From: Cristatella mucedo
Taxonomy: Eukaryota > Bryozoa > Phylactolaemata > Cristatellidae
Direction: 5' to 3'
Assembly: GCA_009760855.2 (NCBI GenBank)
Contig: WPIO01000026.1
Location: 744,001-808,000, forward strand
Length of the DNA: 64,000 nt
Part shown: positions 10,986 to 20,606 of the stretch, in pieces
Layout of the letters: each line of letters begins with the position of its first letter
Numbering within the stretch: the stretch's first letter is position 1
Notes under the pieces: generated by a model
The model's input: the letters and a program-made list of their open reading frames with translations, nothing else
Database searches by the model: none
Told to the model about the DNA's origin: nothing
Program-made: the position numbers and the translations under genes

Positions 10986-11649
10986 ATAATTTCAATTAGA
11001 TTCAAAAACGAAGACTTAACAGGTACAAGTAGTAATATGGTAACCAAAACTCAACTTGCAAGAAATGAAAGAGGTAAACCAAAAGGCGTTGGTATGCAAT
11101 TAAACTTCAGTGCTAAGCAGTTAAGAGTAAATAGAAAACACGCCACTGGCTTTGTTGATATTCTGAATAAACTATCCGGCGATAGAGAACTACATATGAA
11201 ACTGCCACAAGGTGTAAAATCCGAAAAATTACATGAAGGTAAATGTAATAATACTGTAAAATACTCGTACGTAGCCCCGGAACTAAGTTTAAAGAACGAA
11301 TGGACCAAGGCTACGAAGGTGTTGACGATCTAGATAGACGAGCACTAATTCACAACCACAATTACACAGAAACAGGAAATATGCCATAGCCACAAAAACA
11401 GAAATAAGAAAATTTTCTGATTTAGTTCTTGCTGAATCAGCAGCAAGTATTGCACTTGATCCAAGGCAAACAGCTTATATTGGAGAAGATGCTAAAACTT
11501 TTGCAGCTGTAATGACAGCTACAGTAAAACTTGGATTGGGGATTTTATCTGGCGGAGCAATAGGTGGAGCATTATACGATTCGTTTGCAACTGATTTCCT
11601 TAAAGATAAAATGCCAAACACTGCAAGCATAAATAAGATAAAAAATTAA
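10986..11649 (+). pseudogene. PLA2-like virion protein, degraded
   Basis: It resembles the phospholipase A2-like domain proteins of adintoviruses, related in role to the parvovirus VP1 unique region. The likely original start at 10986 now reads ATA and sits right after 'attatagaa'; a downstream in-frame ATG is at 11037. An N-terminal basic segment is followed, after a frameshift near 11270, by the calcium-loop-like 'SPGTKF' (11273-11290) and the helix with the catalytic His region 'HNHNY' (11351-11365). Active enzymes have Asp after the His, here Asn. A further frameshift leads to 'ATVKLGLGILSGGAIGGAL' near 11520-11570, a membrane-active-looking Gly-rich tail. Confidence 0.7.
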
Positions 11650-11735
11650 CTAGAAAAATAGTTGATAGAATGTTAGATATTATACGAAAAAGGTATAAAA
11701 ATTAAAAACACAACTAAACTATTTATCTTTGTCTT

Positions 11736-12217
11736 TTAGTACTCAGCTGGATTGAAATCAAATTTTTTAATATAATTGTAAACCTTTACTTGATCAATCT
11801 TTAATCTTATATTAAGTCTTGGTTCAGAGTTACAATAATCTTTACTAACATAGCTGCCATCAAGAGTTCCTGTTACACCAAAATCATTTCGTAGTTTCTG
11901 TATGATATCTCCTAGACTATTACATTTTTCATTTATTGGTTGTTCTGATCAAAGAACAAACTTGGTTTATTTCCAAAAACTGCAATAGTAGATCTTTGTG
12001 AAAAGTCATATCCATAAAAGTCAAGTTGTTCACTAGCACCGCTAACTATTTTTTATAAAAAAGGTATCATATCTTGTGTTATATAAATCCATGCATTAAG
12101 ATATGGTTTTGAATATTTAATCATTTTTTCTTCTACATGTACGCGTGCTGCGTTACCTTTTGGAATTATAACTCCAGAGTCTTCGCGTATAACGAATTTA
12201 TTTTCTTGGGTTTACAT
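11736..12217 (-). pseudogene. Unrecognised conserved-looking protein
   Basis: The start at 12217 follows 'gtatagaa' exactly, and the second codon is already TAA. About 90 codons then read open apart from one TAA ('NKFVIREDSGVIIPKGNAA', 'DMIPFL', 'LDFYGYDFSQRSTIAVF'). A frameshift near 11945 leads to 'LGDIIQKLRNDFGVTG' and an end at 11736. The total would be about 160 residues. The sequence looks like a compact beta-rich globular protein with no membrane segment. It lies downstream of the protease gene on the same strand. I cannot name a family. Confidence 0.55.
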
Positions 12218-12263
12218 TTCTATACAAAGGAAAATTTTGTTTAATTTGAAAATAGTAATTTCT

Positions 12264-12680
12264 TTACAGTTCCAAATCTGTTTGGTCCATTAGTTTTAAG
12301 AAAATTAGACATCTCATTTGACAATCTGTTTGATCGTATTCTTGTAGTTGGGACGTTTGAAAATTTGGAACTGTTCCAAAATAATCAATTACTTCTTGCA
12401 ATGGCGGAGCACCAAATGAATCAAAGTAAAAACAAGAATCTTCTACTTTTTAAGTGCTGCCCAATGGTATATTTCTAAATCTGATTTACCTGTGTTACAA
12501 ATAAGAAATTCGTTTTATTTTGGTTTTGTTAATTTATTTCTGACAAATACTCCACGAAAGTTTTTATATTGAGTTCTTTCACATATTTTAGTATTTCTGT
12601 CTTTCAAATGAGAACTCTTTATTCTTTTAAACTGTCTATAGTTTTTCTTAACTCAGAAAGTATTTGTTCTTGTGTCCCAC
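12264..12680 (-). pseudogene. Adenain-like cysteine protease, degraded
   Basis: This is the maturation protease that cleaves capsid precursors in adenoviruses and Maverick elements. Visible pieces on the minus strand are: a 'KTEILKYVKELNIK' N-terminal helix (about 12560-12610); 'NFRGVFVRNKLTK' in a shifted frame; the catalytic-His segment 'YHWAAL' (His codon 12464-12466); 'YFDSFGAPPLQEV' (the usual acidic-residue region); and the Cys-containing 'QTDCQMRCLIFL' (candidate catalytic Cys 12321-12323). The usual Gly after the Cys is Gln here. At least two frameshifts and two stops break it. The motif order gives good confidence in the family. Confidence 0.82.
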
Positions 12681-12891
12681 TTCCCAATTTTTTACCATGA
12701 CTTAAAACACCACATGCTATACTCATTGGTTCACTTCTAACTTTAACAAACTTTGATTTTTTATGTTCACAGATTGTACAAATTGCTTTTAGCATTCCTC
12801 TAGGTCCTTTCTTACTGTTTATTTATATGCATTCTTCGTGAATGTTATCAGTAGGCCGGTTACATTTCAAGCAATAAATGTTTTGTTCTAT
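12681..12891 (-). pseudogene. Zinc-ribbon domain upstream of protease
   Basis: A two-CxxC zinc ribbon: 'YCLKCNRP' near the N-terminus and 'CTICEHKKSKFVK' about 30 residues on, followed by 'GVLSHGKKLGSG'. The probable initiator now reads ATA (plus-strand 12889-12891) and is preceded by 'atttataga', matching the start motif, so the start codon appears lost. The frame runs on into the protease N-terminus with stops between (near 12640 and 12625). It may therefore be a separate small gene or the N-terminal domain of the protease. It is divergent from the ATPase gene with about 34 bp between starts. Confidence 0.6.
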
Positions 12892-12916
12892 TTCTATAAA
12901 TATAAAAACTTTTTTA

Positions 12917-12928
12917 GTATAGGAAATG
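12917..12928 (+). promoter_or_regulatory. Promoter-like motif before ATPase
   Basis: 'agtataggaaATG' directly abuts the ATPase start. It lies in a 34-bp divergent intergenic stretch that also holds the mirror motif for the zinc-ribbon gene. Role inferred from recurrence. Confidence 0.45.
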
Positions 12929-13603
12929 ACATTGAAAGTACATGCTTTCAATTTTGGACAAGGTATAGAGACAGAACATAAAGAACCTTTACCAAAAGTA
13001 CCTATTAGAGCATGTGTGCTTGGTCCTAGTGGCTCAAGAAAGTCACAGTTAATCATGAACTGGATTTTCTATGGTATGATTAATTACGATACTTGTACAA
13101 TTATAGCTCCAAGTTTAGCCCAAAAGTTGTACCGTGGTCTTAGATCAATAACAGAAACCAAAGCAAAAGATGCTTATGTTTGGATTAATGGTGTTGATGA
13201 AATGCCAGAAGTAGATTAATACAAGAATTGTAAGAACGTTGTTGTTCTTGATGACCTAATGACAGAAGACCAAACAAAGACACTAGATTATTGTACTCGT
13301 GGAAGACATAAAGGACTAAATATATTTGATCTTGCTCAAGGTTTTACTAATATTTCTAGGTGGGGTATTAGGAATAATGTAAATATGATACTAATTTTCA
13401 AACAAAATACAACAGATATAGAATAAATTCGTGAAGATTACACTGGTGATGTTGATAGAAAACCATTCAAAGATTGGATTAACTCTCGTCCAAGGAATCG
13501 TTTTGGATATTGTGTGATAGACTTAAATACAACTGAATCTGAAGGACGATTTTGGTGTGTTAATTCTACTTGAAAGCAATTAAATGCTATTTTTAATACT
13601 TAA
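12926..13603 (+). pseudogene. A32/FtsK-like DNA packaging ATPase, degraded
   Basis: This would be the genome-packaging ATPase, 225 codons long and usual for the family. The whole gene is in one frame with only three nonsense codons. The Walker A region is at residues 33-42 (about 13022-13051) and reads GPSGSRKSQL; the conserved Gly before Lys is Arg and the Thr is Ser. Walker B 'VVVLDD' is at about 13232-13249. 'CTRGRHKGLNIFDLAQG' near 13294-13344 matches the sensor region of Maverick ATPases. The stops are TAA after residue 97, TAA near 13424 and TGA at 13571-13573. It starts right after the shared promoter-like motif and is the least damaged core gene. Confidence 0.88.
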
Positions 13604-13617
13604 TAGATATAGAAAAA

Positions 13618-14563
13618 ATGATAAATGGAAAAATGTTTTCAAGTAAGAAAGCTTACAGGGGAATTTGTCAAGAAGCACTTGACTATGAAGCTAAAATAAA
13701 AAAGCTGGAAGATTTAAGAGAAGCAAATATATTTCTGAATGATAAAGTACAAAGGATTGAAGCAGAAATAAAAGCAAGAGATACAGTCGAATCTCATCTT
13801 AACCAACGTGCACTAGAAAGATTCACCGACAATTCTCGAAATGTTGTTCTTGAAAAACTTAAAAAGTTAGGCCAAAACTTGCTACACAAAAGGAAACGAC
13901 AAAGGCAGTAGAGCAAAACAGATATTATATCAAGAAGGCTTTAGAATATAAGGCTGCACCGGATATTTCGAGCACTCTACAAAAAGCAATTAAACCTGTT
14001 AAGTCAGGTAAGTTTGAAAAAGCAATTACAATAGTAAATCAAGCGAAGACACATGCACCTAATCCAGAAGTACGAAAAGCTTTTGATAAGGTTTAAAAAA
14101 CTTGAGCTGACGAGTTGTAGATAAATCCTTCTACTGATACGATACAGAAACAGAAGAAAGAATACAAGACTTTGATAGATCTAACCTACTTGATTTTACA
14201 AAAGGCCCTAATACAGGAAATGTTCCAAATTCTGTAAAGTGATTAATAGATGAAATTAATGATAAAAATAAAGATCTAAAAATGTTTGAAATAGCATTTA
14301 AGTTAGGCGAGGAAATGAAATATCTAAAGCCAATTGAGACTTAAGGGAAAGCAGCTAGTAATATTTACGATTATGCGGTTAATTACTATGGCAGCATTAA
14401 GGATGAAAGAACAGCAGAAATACCTAACCAATACTTTTCAACACGAGATCCAAAAAACGAATTGCTTGATATTGCTAATGAGAAAGGAAAAGATAAATTA
14501 GAGCCTAATATAGGAAGTATGATAGAAAATATAAATGATGTCAATCTTCTCACACAAATTTAA
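13618..14563 (+). pseudogene. Coiled-coil-rich protein, unknown, degraded
   Basis: It starts after 'agatatagaaaaa', 15 bp after the ATPase stop. The first 97 codons are open and strongly helical and charged ('DYEAKIKKLEDLREANIF', 'RIEAEIKARD'). After a frameshift near 13905 the helical pattern continues ('ALEYKAAPDISSTLQKAIK'). A last segment runs from about 14215 with two stops to the TAA at 14561. The total is about 315 residues, Lys/Glu-rich throughout. Likely a scaffold or core-type protein, but no family was recognised. Confidence 0.5.
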
Positions 14564-14579
14564 ATTATTTACTTAAAAA

Positions 14580-14888
14580 TGAAAGATTATGAAGGAAAAA
14601 TAGATGTAAAAACACACAGTTTTTGATTATAGAATAAACTTTCTAAAACTAAAAAAAGGCAAAGGCATACAAGAAAGTGTTAAAGTAATTCCATTGGCTG
14701 TAAAGAGTGATTCAGAAGTATTTGATAAAATAGAACTGTGGATTTGTGAGCTAGCTGCTGGAAATACAGGAGTAGTAAATTCAATTAGTTCTGCTGTAGA
14801 TTACCTTGGGAAATCTAGAAAAGTACCAAAGTCATACATTGCAAGAATTAACAAAAATTTTATGACATTAGTATATAGAAATGACTGA
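14580..14888 (+). pseudogene. Small unknown protein, one frameshift
   Basis: It starts at ATG after 'tacttaaaa', 16 bp past the previous stop. A frameshift near 14622 separates the first 14 codons from an open frame that runs to the TGA at 14886-14888. The open part has 64 residues from an internal ATG ('SDSEVFDKIELWICELAAG'). It overlaps the next start by 8 bp. No domain was recognised. Its length (about 100 residues) and tight packing support a real gene. Confidence 0.5.
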
Positions 14889-15742
14889 ACTTGTAAACAT
14901 TTCTCAGGAGATGTTGAACAATCTTGAAGCTATTAGAAAGGCTAATACCTCGAGTCAAGATAGAAATGTATTCAATATCACTCGAGCTACTAATCCTCTT
15001 AGAGTACACATTGATGATCCTATTCTGTTTAGGAATAAAAAGTTCAAGATATGTTTTAAGAAGTGTGTTAGAAATTTTTTTATTAAAAATATAACTAATT
15101 CTAAATAATACTTTTGTTTATAGAGTAACAGGTGGTTCTGGGCAGACGGTAACAATTAAGCCTGGAATTTACTCTGCTATTTCAGATGATGTAAACATTG
15201 GAATTGCAGATATGATAAATAATTATGTTATTCAATCAGGAGCTACTACTAATAAATTTGTATTAGCTATTGATACTGCAACTTCTAACTCTTGGATTAC
15301 TATGCCAGTTGTTTGGACGTTTCTTGCTGGTAAGTCTAGTATATCAACTATACTTGGTTTCACTGGTTCTGCTTATACAACAGATCCCAACTTTCGACAT
15401 TTTATCCTAATATTACTGACCAAGTAACTTGTACTCCAAGTGTTAAATTTATTTCAGAAAATGAAGTTTTTGTTTCTGACCTAAACTTGATATTAGTTAA
15501 TTGTAACTTGGTAGCTATTGGAGCTAGTTATATAAACGGTAATGAAAAACGTGTACTGAGAAGTTTTGCTTATAATTTCTACCCTTGGGAACAGATAGTG
15601 TACGAACCAAATACTCTTGAATATCATATACTATTTCTGGTGAATCTGTTTCTGATATGCCAATTACTTAGTTACAGATCAAAACTTAAAAGTTTTAAAT
15701 TTTGGTTCACAACAGATGACAGTTGTTATAGAAATTGTTTAA
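14881..15742 (+). pseudogene. Candidate minor capsid protein 1, degraded
   Basis: The ATG follows 'gtatataga' exactly and overlaps the end of the preceding gene. Segments in changing frames read: 14881-15060 ('NPLRVHIDDPILFRNKKF'); about 15118-15360 ('VTIKPGIYSAISDDVNIGI' then 'SSISTILGFTG'); about 15385-15600; and a C-terminal stretch to the TAA at 15740. The pattern 'I-x-P-G-x-Y ... L-G-F' recurs in the next gene ('AIPAGFYDS ... DTLGFN') and is seen in minor virion proteins of Maverick-like viruses. The two genes may be paralogues. At least three frameshifts. Confidence 0.5.
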
Positions 15743-15755
15743 ATTTAATATAAGA

Positions 15756-17153
15756 ATGTCAATACGATTAAAAGGAACTAGTAGTTATGAACCAAAAACA
15801 TTGGTCACACCTATTCAGGTTTTAATAAAGTTGGTTTACGAAAAGTAGAGTTTACTTATACAAATAGAGTTATTTCTAATGTTGTTACTGGAGTAAATGA
15901 TATGCTTTAGTGAAAAAATCTTACAGCACCATTATCACAATCAGTTGCAATTCCAGCAGGATTTTATGATAGTACTAAAATTGTAGTTGCTCTTAACATT
16001 GCTTTGGACAAGTCTGGAGATTTTTATAATTCTTCTAAAAAACCTACTGGAATAAAATTTAGTGTTGATAGTGATGAAAAAATAATAATGCAAGTAATGC
16101 CTGATTATATTGTACTGCTTGGAAGTAATGCATCTGGTGTTATTCGTAGCATTGGTGACACATTAGGTTTCAATTCAAACCAACAGGGATCTTTTGATCC
16201 TGCAATGGTAGGTGAAACTCCTTATGAAGCTATAGAAAAAGCAATATATTTCTCTGGTACTTAAAAAGTTTGGAATAAAATGCAGTCACCTGATAACTCG
16301 GGTGTAAAATGGATTAGCGTTAACTGCGACTCGGTTAATCCTAATATGAATTATGTAGAATTTAGAACAGGATTTCTAGAACAATGTTCATCATTATATA
16401 TTATTGATATTGATGATATTACACCAGGGGAAAAGTTGATCTTCATCTTTCTAACATATTGTATCTAGCAGCACGTGGAGATATAGAAGGAATAAGCAGT
16501 TTTAAAAATAGTTTAACAGACCAAAATGGTAATCCATCTAATATTGTTTCAGATGTTATGGTTACAATAGAAAATTCAAAAATAATATATAGAACAATGG
16601 GTAGTTATGCTAGAATTGGTCATGGTAGAATAAAAGGAGGAAAATTTCACGGGTCTGGTGTTTTCGATAAAGTAATTGATGGAATTGGAAAAGCAGCACC
16701 TGTATTAACTGGTCTAAGAGGTCGTAGTACGAAAATTGCTAATAAAAGAATTGAAATGCATCAAGCAAGAAAATTAATTGAATTACAAACTAAGAAAGAG
16801 AAAGTTGACCAAGAATATGCTAATAAACGTAGGGAAATAGATGATAAAATAGATGAAGAAAGAAGAAAACAAGAACTCGAATATGAGTTAAAAAAGCGCA
16901 ATAAAGAAGATTATGATAAAAAGATGAAAGAGATGGATCTCGAAATCAAACGAGCTATGTTTGAAAACTAAAACCAAAGAATAAAAAGAAACATAAATCT
17001 AAAATAGAAGAAGAGGAAGTAGAAGATTATTCAGAAGTACTTAAAGAAAATGATCCAAAAGCTTATAAAGAAGTAGAAAGAGTTAGTAAAGAGAAATCTG
17101 TTATTCCTGAACGAACAAGACCAGATGGATATGGTGGATACGTGAAAAAATAG
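15756..17153 (+). pseudogene. Candidate minor virion protein 2 with basic coiled coil
   Basis: The start is an ATG after 'taatataaga'. The N-terminal half (15756-16450) has 'VAIPAGFYDSTKIVVALN' and 'SIGDTLGFNSN', the pattern shared with the preceding gene; it is broken by stops at 15909-15914 and 16262 and frameshifts near 15815 and 16440. The C-terminal half (16459-16971) is open for 170 codons: a membrane-active-looking 'RIKGGKFHGSGVFDKV' (about 16629-16680), then a long charged coiled coil (16740-16965). A final shift gives a Lys/Glu-rich tail ending 'DGYGGYVKK' at 17153. I-K-G-G-K fits the adenain cleavage pattern. It could be two genes. Confidence 0.55.
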
Positions 17154-17212
17154 GAGCATGTCTATATATTTAGAGTAGAAAATAAATTTTTACTTGTTTA
17201 TATAGAGAAGAA

Positions 17213-18822
17213 ATGGCTAGTGCTCCTATTGAAAGTATGCTTCAATTAGGCAATCCAAGTTTTCTTGATTATAAAATTAGAGATTATCAATACTGAGTTC
17301 TACCAAACTAATGGAAATTAGATGGATTCTTTTCAAAACAAACTAGTGACATTTACGGTTCCTGGTGTGCAACAGTTGTGTTCTGTGTTATCAGATGCTT
17401 ACCTAGTACTTCAAGGACAACTACAGGCTCAATCAGTTGCTAATGGAGCTTTTGCTACACCTAATAGAAACTTTGCTGTTGGACATGTTAATAATGCAGC
17501 TGCATGGTTATTGAGTTCAATGAGGGTTAGACTTGGTGCAGAAGAAATAGAAAGTCTTTCATTACAACAAGGACCTGGAACAGTTTCAACGCTTATGGGG
17601 CTTCTTAGTTATCCAAATGACTACAACGAGCAGAAGGACCTGCAACTGGATAGATAAGAGATGAGGCAAGTTCAATAGATGGCATGACTTTAAATAGTAG
17701 TCCTGCTGCATCTACAGCTGCTGCTAACAATATTGGTTTTATATACAGAAGAGGACTTATCAAATCTATAGTTGATAATGTAGGAAAATTTAGTCTCTCA
17801 CTTCCACTTTCAAGATTATCTGGATTCAGTGCAGACATGAATAAAACTCTTTATAACATTCCATTTACACTTGAAATGACTCGGGTTGGTGGATCTGATT
17901 TTGATGCTATACTGATAGGATCATCAGGAAAAGGTGGTGATAAAAATAGCACATTATAAACTAGAGGATCAGTAATCAATCCTGCTGCAGGAGGTATTGC
18001 GATAAATAATGGTGATGGTGATTGGACTGCATTTAAATTTTCTATGTAAAAAATGAGACTAGTGGTGCCATGTATAACTCCTAAAGAAAGTATCCAAAGA
18101 GTTCTTGCAGATATATCAAGTGAGAGATCAAAGAAAATTACACTTAACTACAGAGTTAGACGTTATGAAAATATGACTCAATAGTTTTAACCAAGGATTA
18201 AGTATACTATAGAGAACACTATCTGAGAGCTATTACTATACTATTAAGAACACTATCTGAACAAAATACTATTGATAAGGTTAGATGGTAAATTGTAGCT
18301 GCACAGAATTTTAATAAATACAATGATTATGCAGGCAATTCATGTATGCATAACCATTGCAATATTAAAAATGTAGTTGTACTTGCTAATAGTTCAAAAA
18401 AATATCCATCTGTTGCTGGAAGCAGCTGTCCTTTAGATGGAAGATGTTCAACAGAATATTTAGATTTCACTGAGTTTAGAAAACAGAATCTTGGATTAAA
18501 TGAAATTACTGAACCGGTGGGAGTTACATATCCTGAATGGTAAACATTATATCCAATTCAGGTGATTTATTTACAATGCAACGATGAGCCTCAAAGAATT
18601 ACTTCTAAACTTGATGCACCAATTGAGTTCAACAGTTAAATACCACCAGCTGTTCCTGCTAATCCTGCTGCTAATCCTCCAGATCTTACTGTTCCTGCTA
18701 CAGCAATTACTATTCATTACTTAACTATCTGTAAGAATACAGCTGAACTAACTTCTAATGGCAATGGATCACAATTTACTTGCATGAAAGGAACATTTGT
18801 TTATAATGGAACTGATATTTAA
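17213..18822 (+). pseudogene. Major capsid protein (double jelly roll), degraded
   Basis: A hexon-like major capsid protein of about 536 codons, usual for Maverick elements. It starts after 'tatatagagaagaa'. Its signature regions are 'HVNNAAAWLLSSMRVRLGAEE' (about 17489-17551, the 'VNN-x-L-x-S-L-F' block of these capsids) followed by 'LLSYPNDYNEQ'. Next come 'GLIKSIVDNVGKFSLSLPLSRL' and 'YNIPFTLEMTRV' (17755-17885), and 'PCITPKESIQRVLADISSERSK' near 18070-18135. The C-terminal part (18295-18822) is recognisable in another frame. Stops occur at 17296, 17655, 17957, 18048 and 18182, with frameshifts near 17315 and 18185-18290. Assignment rests on block order, length and position. Confidence 0.78.
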
Positions 18823-18843
18823 AAAAAAATAAACCAGAATATA

Positions 18844-19449
18844 ATGAAAACATTTGATTTTGTGCAAGGCTCTGACGAATGGAAAAATCAATGTCGTTGA
18901 ACATTGGTAGATGAGAAGTTTATTCCGTGCTTGGTCATATTGTATTTGGCGATCAAACAAAGGTTGATATTGAGATAATGGCTAACAAAACTAAGAAAAT
19001 ACGTTGTTAATAATTCCAAGATGAAGTTTCGACCAATGATATTTGGTCAAGTTTTTGAACCTATTGTTGCTAAGTTTTTAGAAACAAAACTTGATGCAAA
19101 ACTAGAAAACGCTACTGATTGTTGTATTCGTGATGTGTCTATACATATTCACCAGATGGTATAATTGATGGAGATACTTTAGTAGAAATAAAATGCCTGT
19201 GGAGTAGAAATATTATTAAAGATTATATACCTAAATAATACCATGCTCAATGTCTACTAGGTTTGCATGTCTTAGGACTCACCGAATGCTATTATTCTGA
19301 ATTTGAAATTTTTGTTCGTTGATTAAACTGTGAAGAAGCCCCCTTTGGATTTTGTAGCAGCAGGTAATGTTAGAGTGCCAACTAAATATGAGTTTGATAT
19401 TCCTATCAGAAGTCCACGTTTTATGCTATTGCTTAAAGATGAAAAGTAA
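18844..19449 (+). pseudogene. YqaJ-type recombination exonuclease, degraded
   Basis: A lambda-exonuclease/YqaJ fold nuclease that would resect DNA for recombination-dependent replication. It starts after 'ccagaatata'. The N-terminus reads 'FVQGSDEWKNQC' (the family's 'Q-G-S-x-E-W' start). 'FGQVFEPIVAKFLE' follows near 19040-19080. The catalytic block 'SPDGIIDGDTLVEIKC' is at about 19150-19197, with the D...E-x-K residues intact. 'YHAQCLLGLHVLGLTECYY' follows. Two or three frameshifts and several stops break it. It ends at the TAA at 19447-19449, about 200 codons. Confidence 0.85.
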
Positions 19450-19686
19450 TATTTGATTTAGAATTCGATATTATAGGCAAGTGTGGCAGATTTAACAATA
19501 AAAAAGGAAAAGGGTACGATATAAAGTATTATAAAGATCTCTGATACAAATAATACATGAAAAAGATCATGATAGATTTGTTAGAATAGTACCAATTGTA
19601 AAGGAAGTTTTAGACAGATCAAAAGTTTTAATTTTTGAATATATAGATGAATCACAGAGTGGACCTCAGTGGTTAAATTACGAAAA
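19450..19686 (+). pseudogene. Coding remnant between YqaJ and fibre 3
   Basis: The stretch has one protein-like segment of about 40 codons ('DRFVRIVPIVKEVLDRSKVL' at about 19566-19626) with no clear start and several stops upstream. It may be a small separate gene. No family was recognised. Confidence 0.35.
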
Positions 19687-20457
19687 TGAATGCTTATATA
19701 TTGTCAGATCTTGATGCAAATGGAAGTATAATTATTAACCTAAGTGATCCTGTTAATCCTTCCGATCCTGTTAAAAAGAGTTACGCAGATTCTAATTTCA
19801 TGGTAACTGGCAATTGATCAATAAACTTTCAATGTCAACCTGCTGTTAATCTTGGTCCAGGAGTTAATCCTACTGATTCGGTTAATGTTAGTCAGTTAAG
19901 CAGTTATGTCAATTAATCTGGTGATACAATGACTGGAGATATAAACATGAATGGATTTGCTATTACTTCTACCTATTGGAACTCAAGCAGTACTACAACA
20001 AATGTTCTTTCAGATAATTTTTGTGTTGCTTACGGAGGATTAAGACGAGATGTAATGTTAAAGGCTTATCCTGCAACTACCAATTTAAATATGAATAATA
20101 ACTCAATAGTTAATGTTGCAGATCCTGTTAATCCTTCAGATGGTGCAACTAAATCTTACATGGACAAAACAATAAAAAAAAAGTAATTCCTGTGTCATTA
20201 GATCCTAGATCAATGAATTACATTATAAATACCTCAGTTAACTATTCTTGGCAAAACAGGAATGCTTCACTATTAATATTATTAAGTTTGATGGTAGTTG
20301 GCTCATCCAATTGGATATTCCTAAGGCCTAGTACAAATACTTCTATAGTGTCTGGAGAAATACGTGCTATAAATACTGTTTCCATAGGAACAGATTTTAG
20401 TACTATGCTTACTTCAACCGAATTCCTACTGACTACTAATTTGTTGATAACCTAAGA
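19687..20457 (+). pseudogene. Fibre-like protein 3, degraded
   Basis: The third gene with the fibre repeat. Copies are 'IINLSDPVNPSDPVKKSYAD' (19731-19790), a second near 19855-19905 ('GVNPTDSVNVSQL'), and 'IVNVADPVNPSDGATKSYMD' (20107-20166). Two in-frame stops (TGA 19816, TAA 19914) and a frameshift in the A-run at 20168-20184 interrupt it. The C-terminal part (20192-20457) is open, hydrophobic and Ser-rich, as a globular tip would be. Role inferred. It is on the strand opposite fibre genes 1 and 2. Confidence 0.72.
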
Positions 20458-20606
20458 AACCTCAGAGTTAATCTCTTGGTTATTTATATACTCACGTGAG
20501 AAACGCAAATGAACTAATAAAACAGTAAGTTCTTTTATTTTTGTTGCTTTACGTTTAGCTTTAACTAAAAGAAACAGTTTTGTGATAACGCAAATGGCTT
20601 CATGAT

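Noticed and set aside
12823-13056. 77-codon minus-strand ORF over the ATPase start.
   Set aside because: Its N-terminal part is antisense to the ATPase; only the downstream zinc-ribbon portion is supported as a gene.
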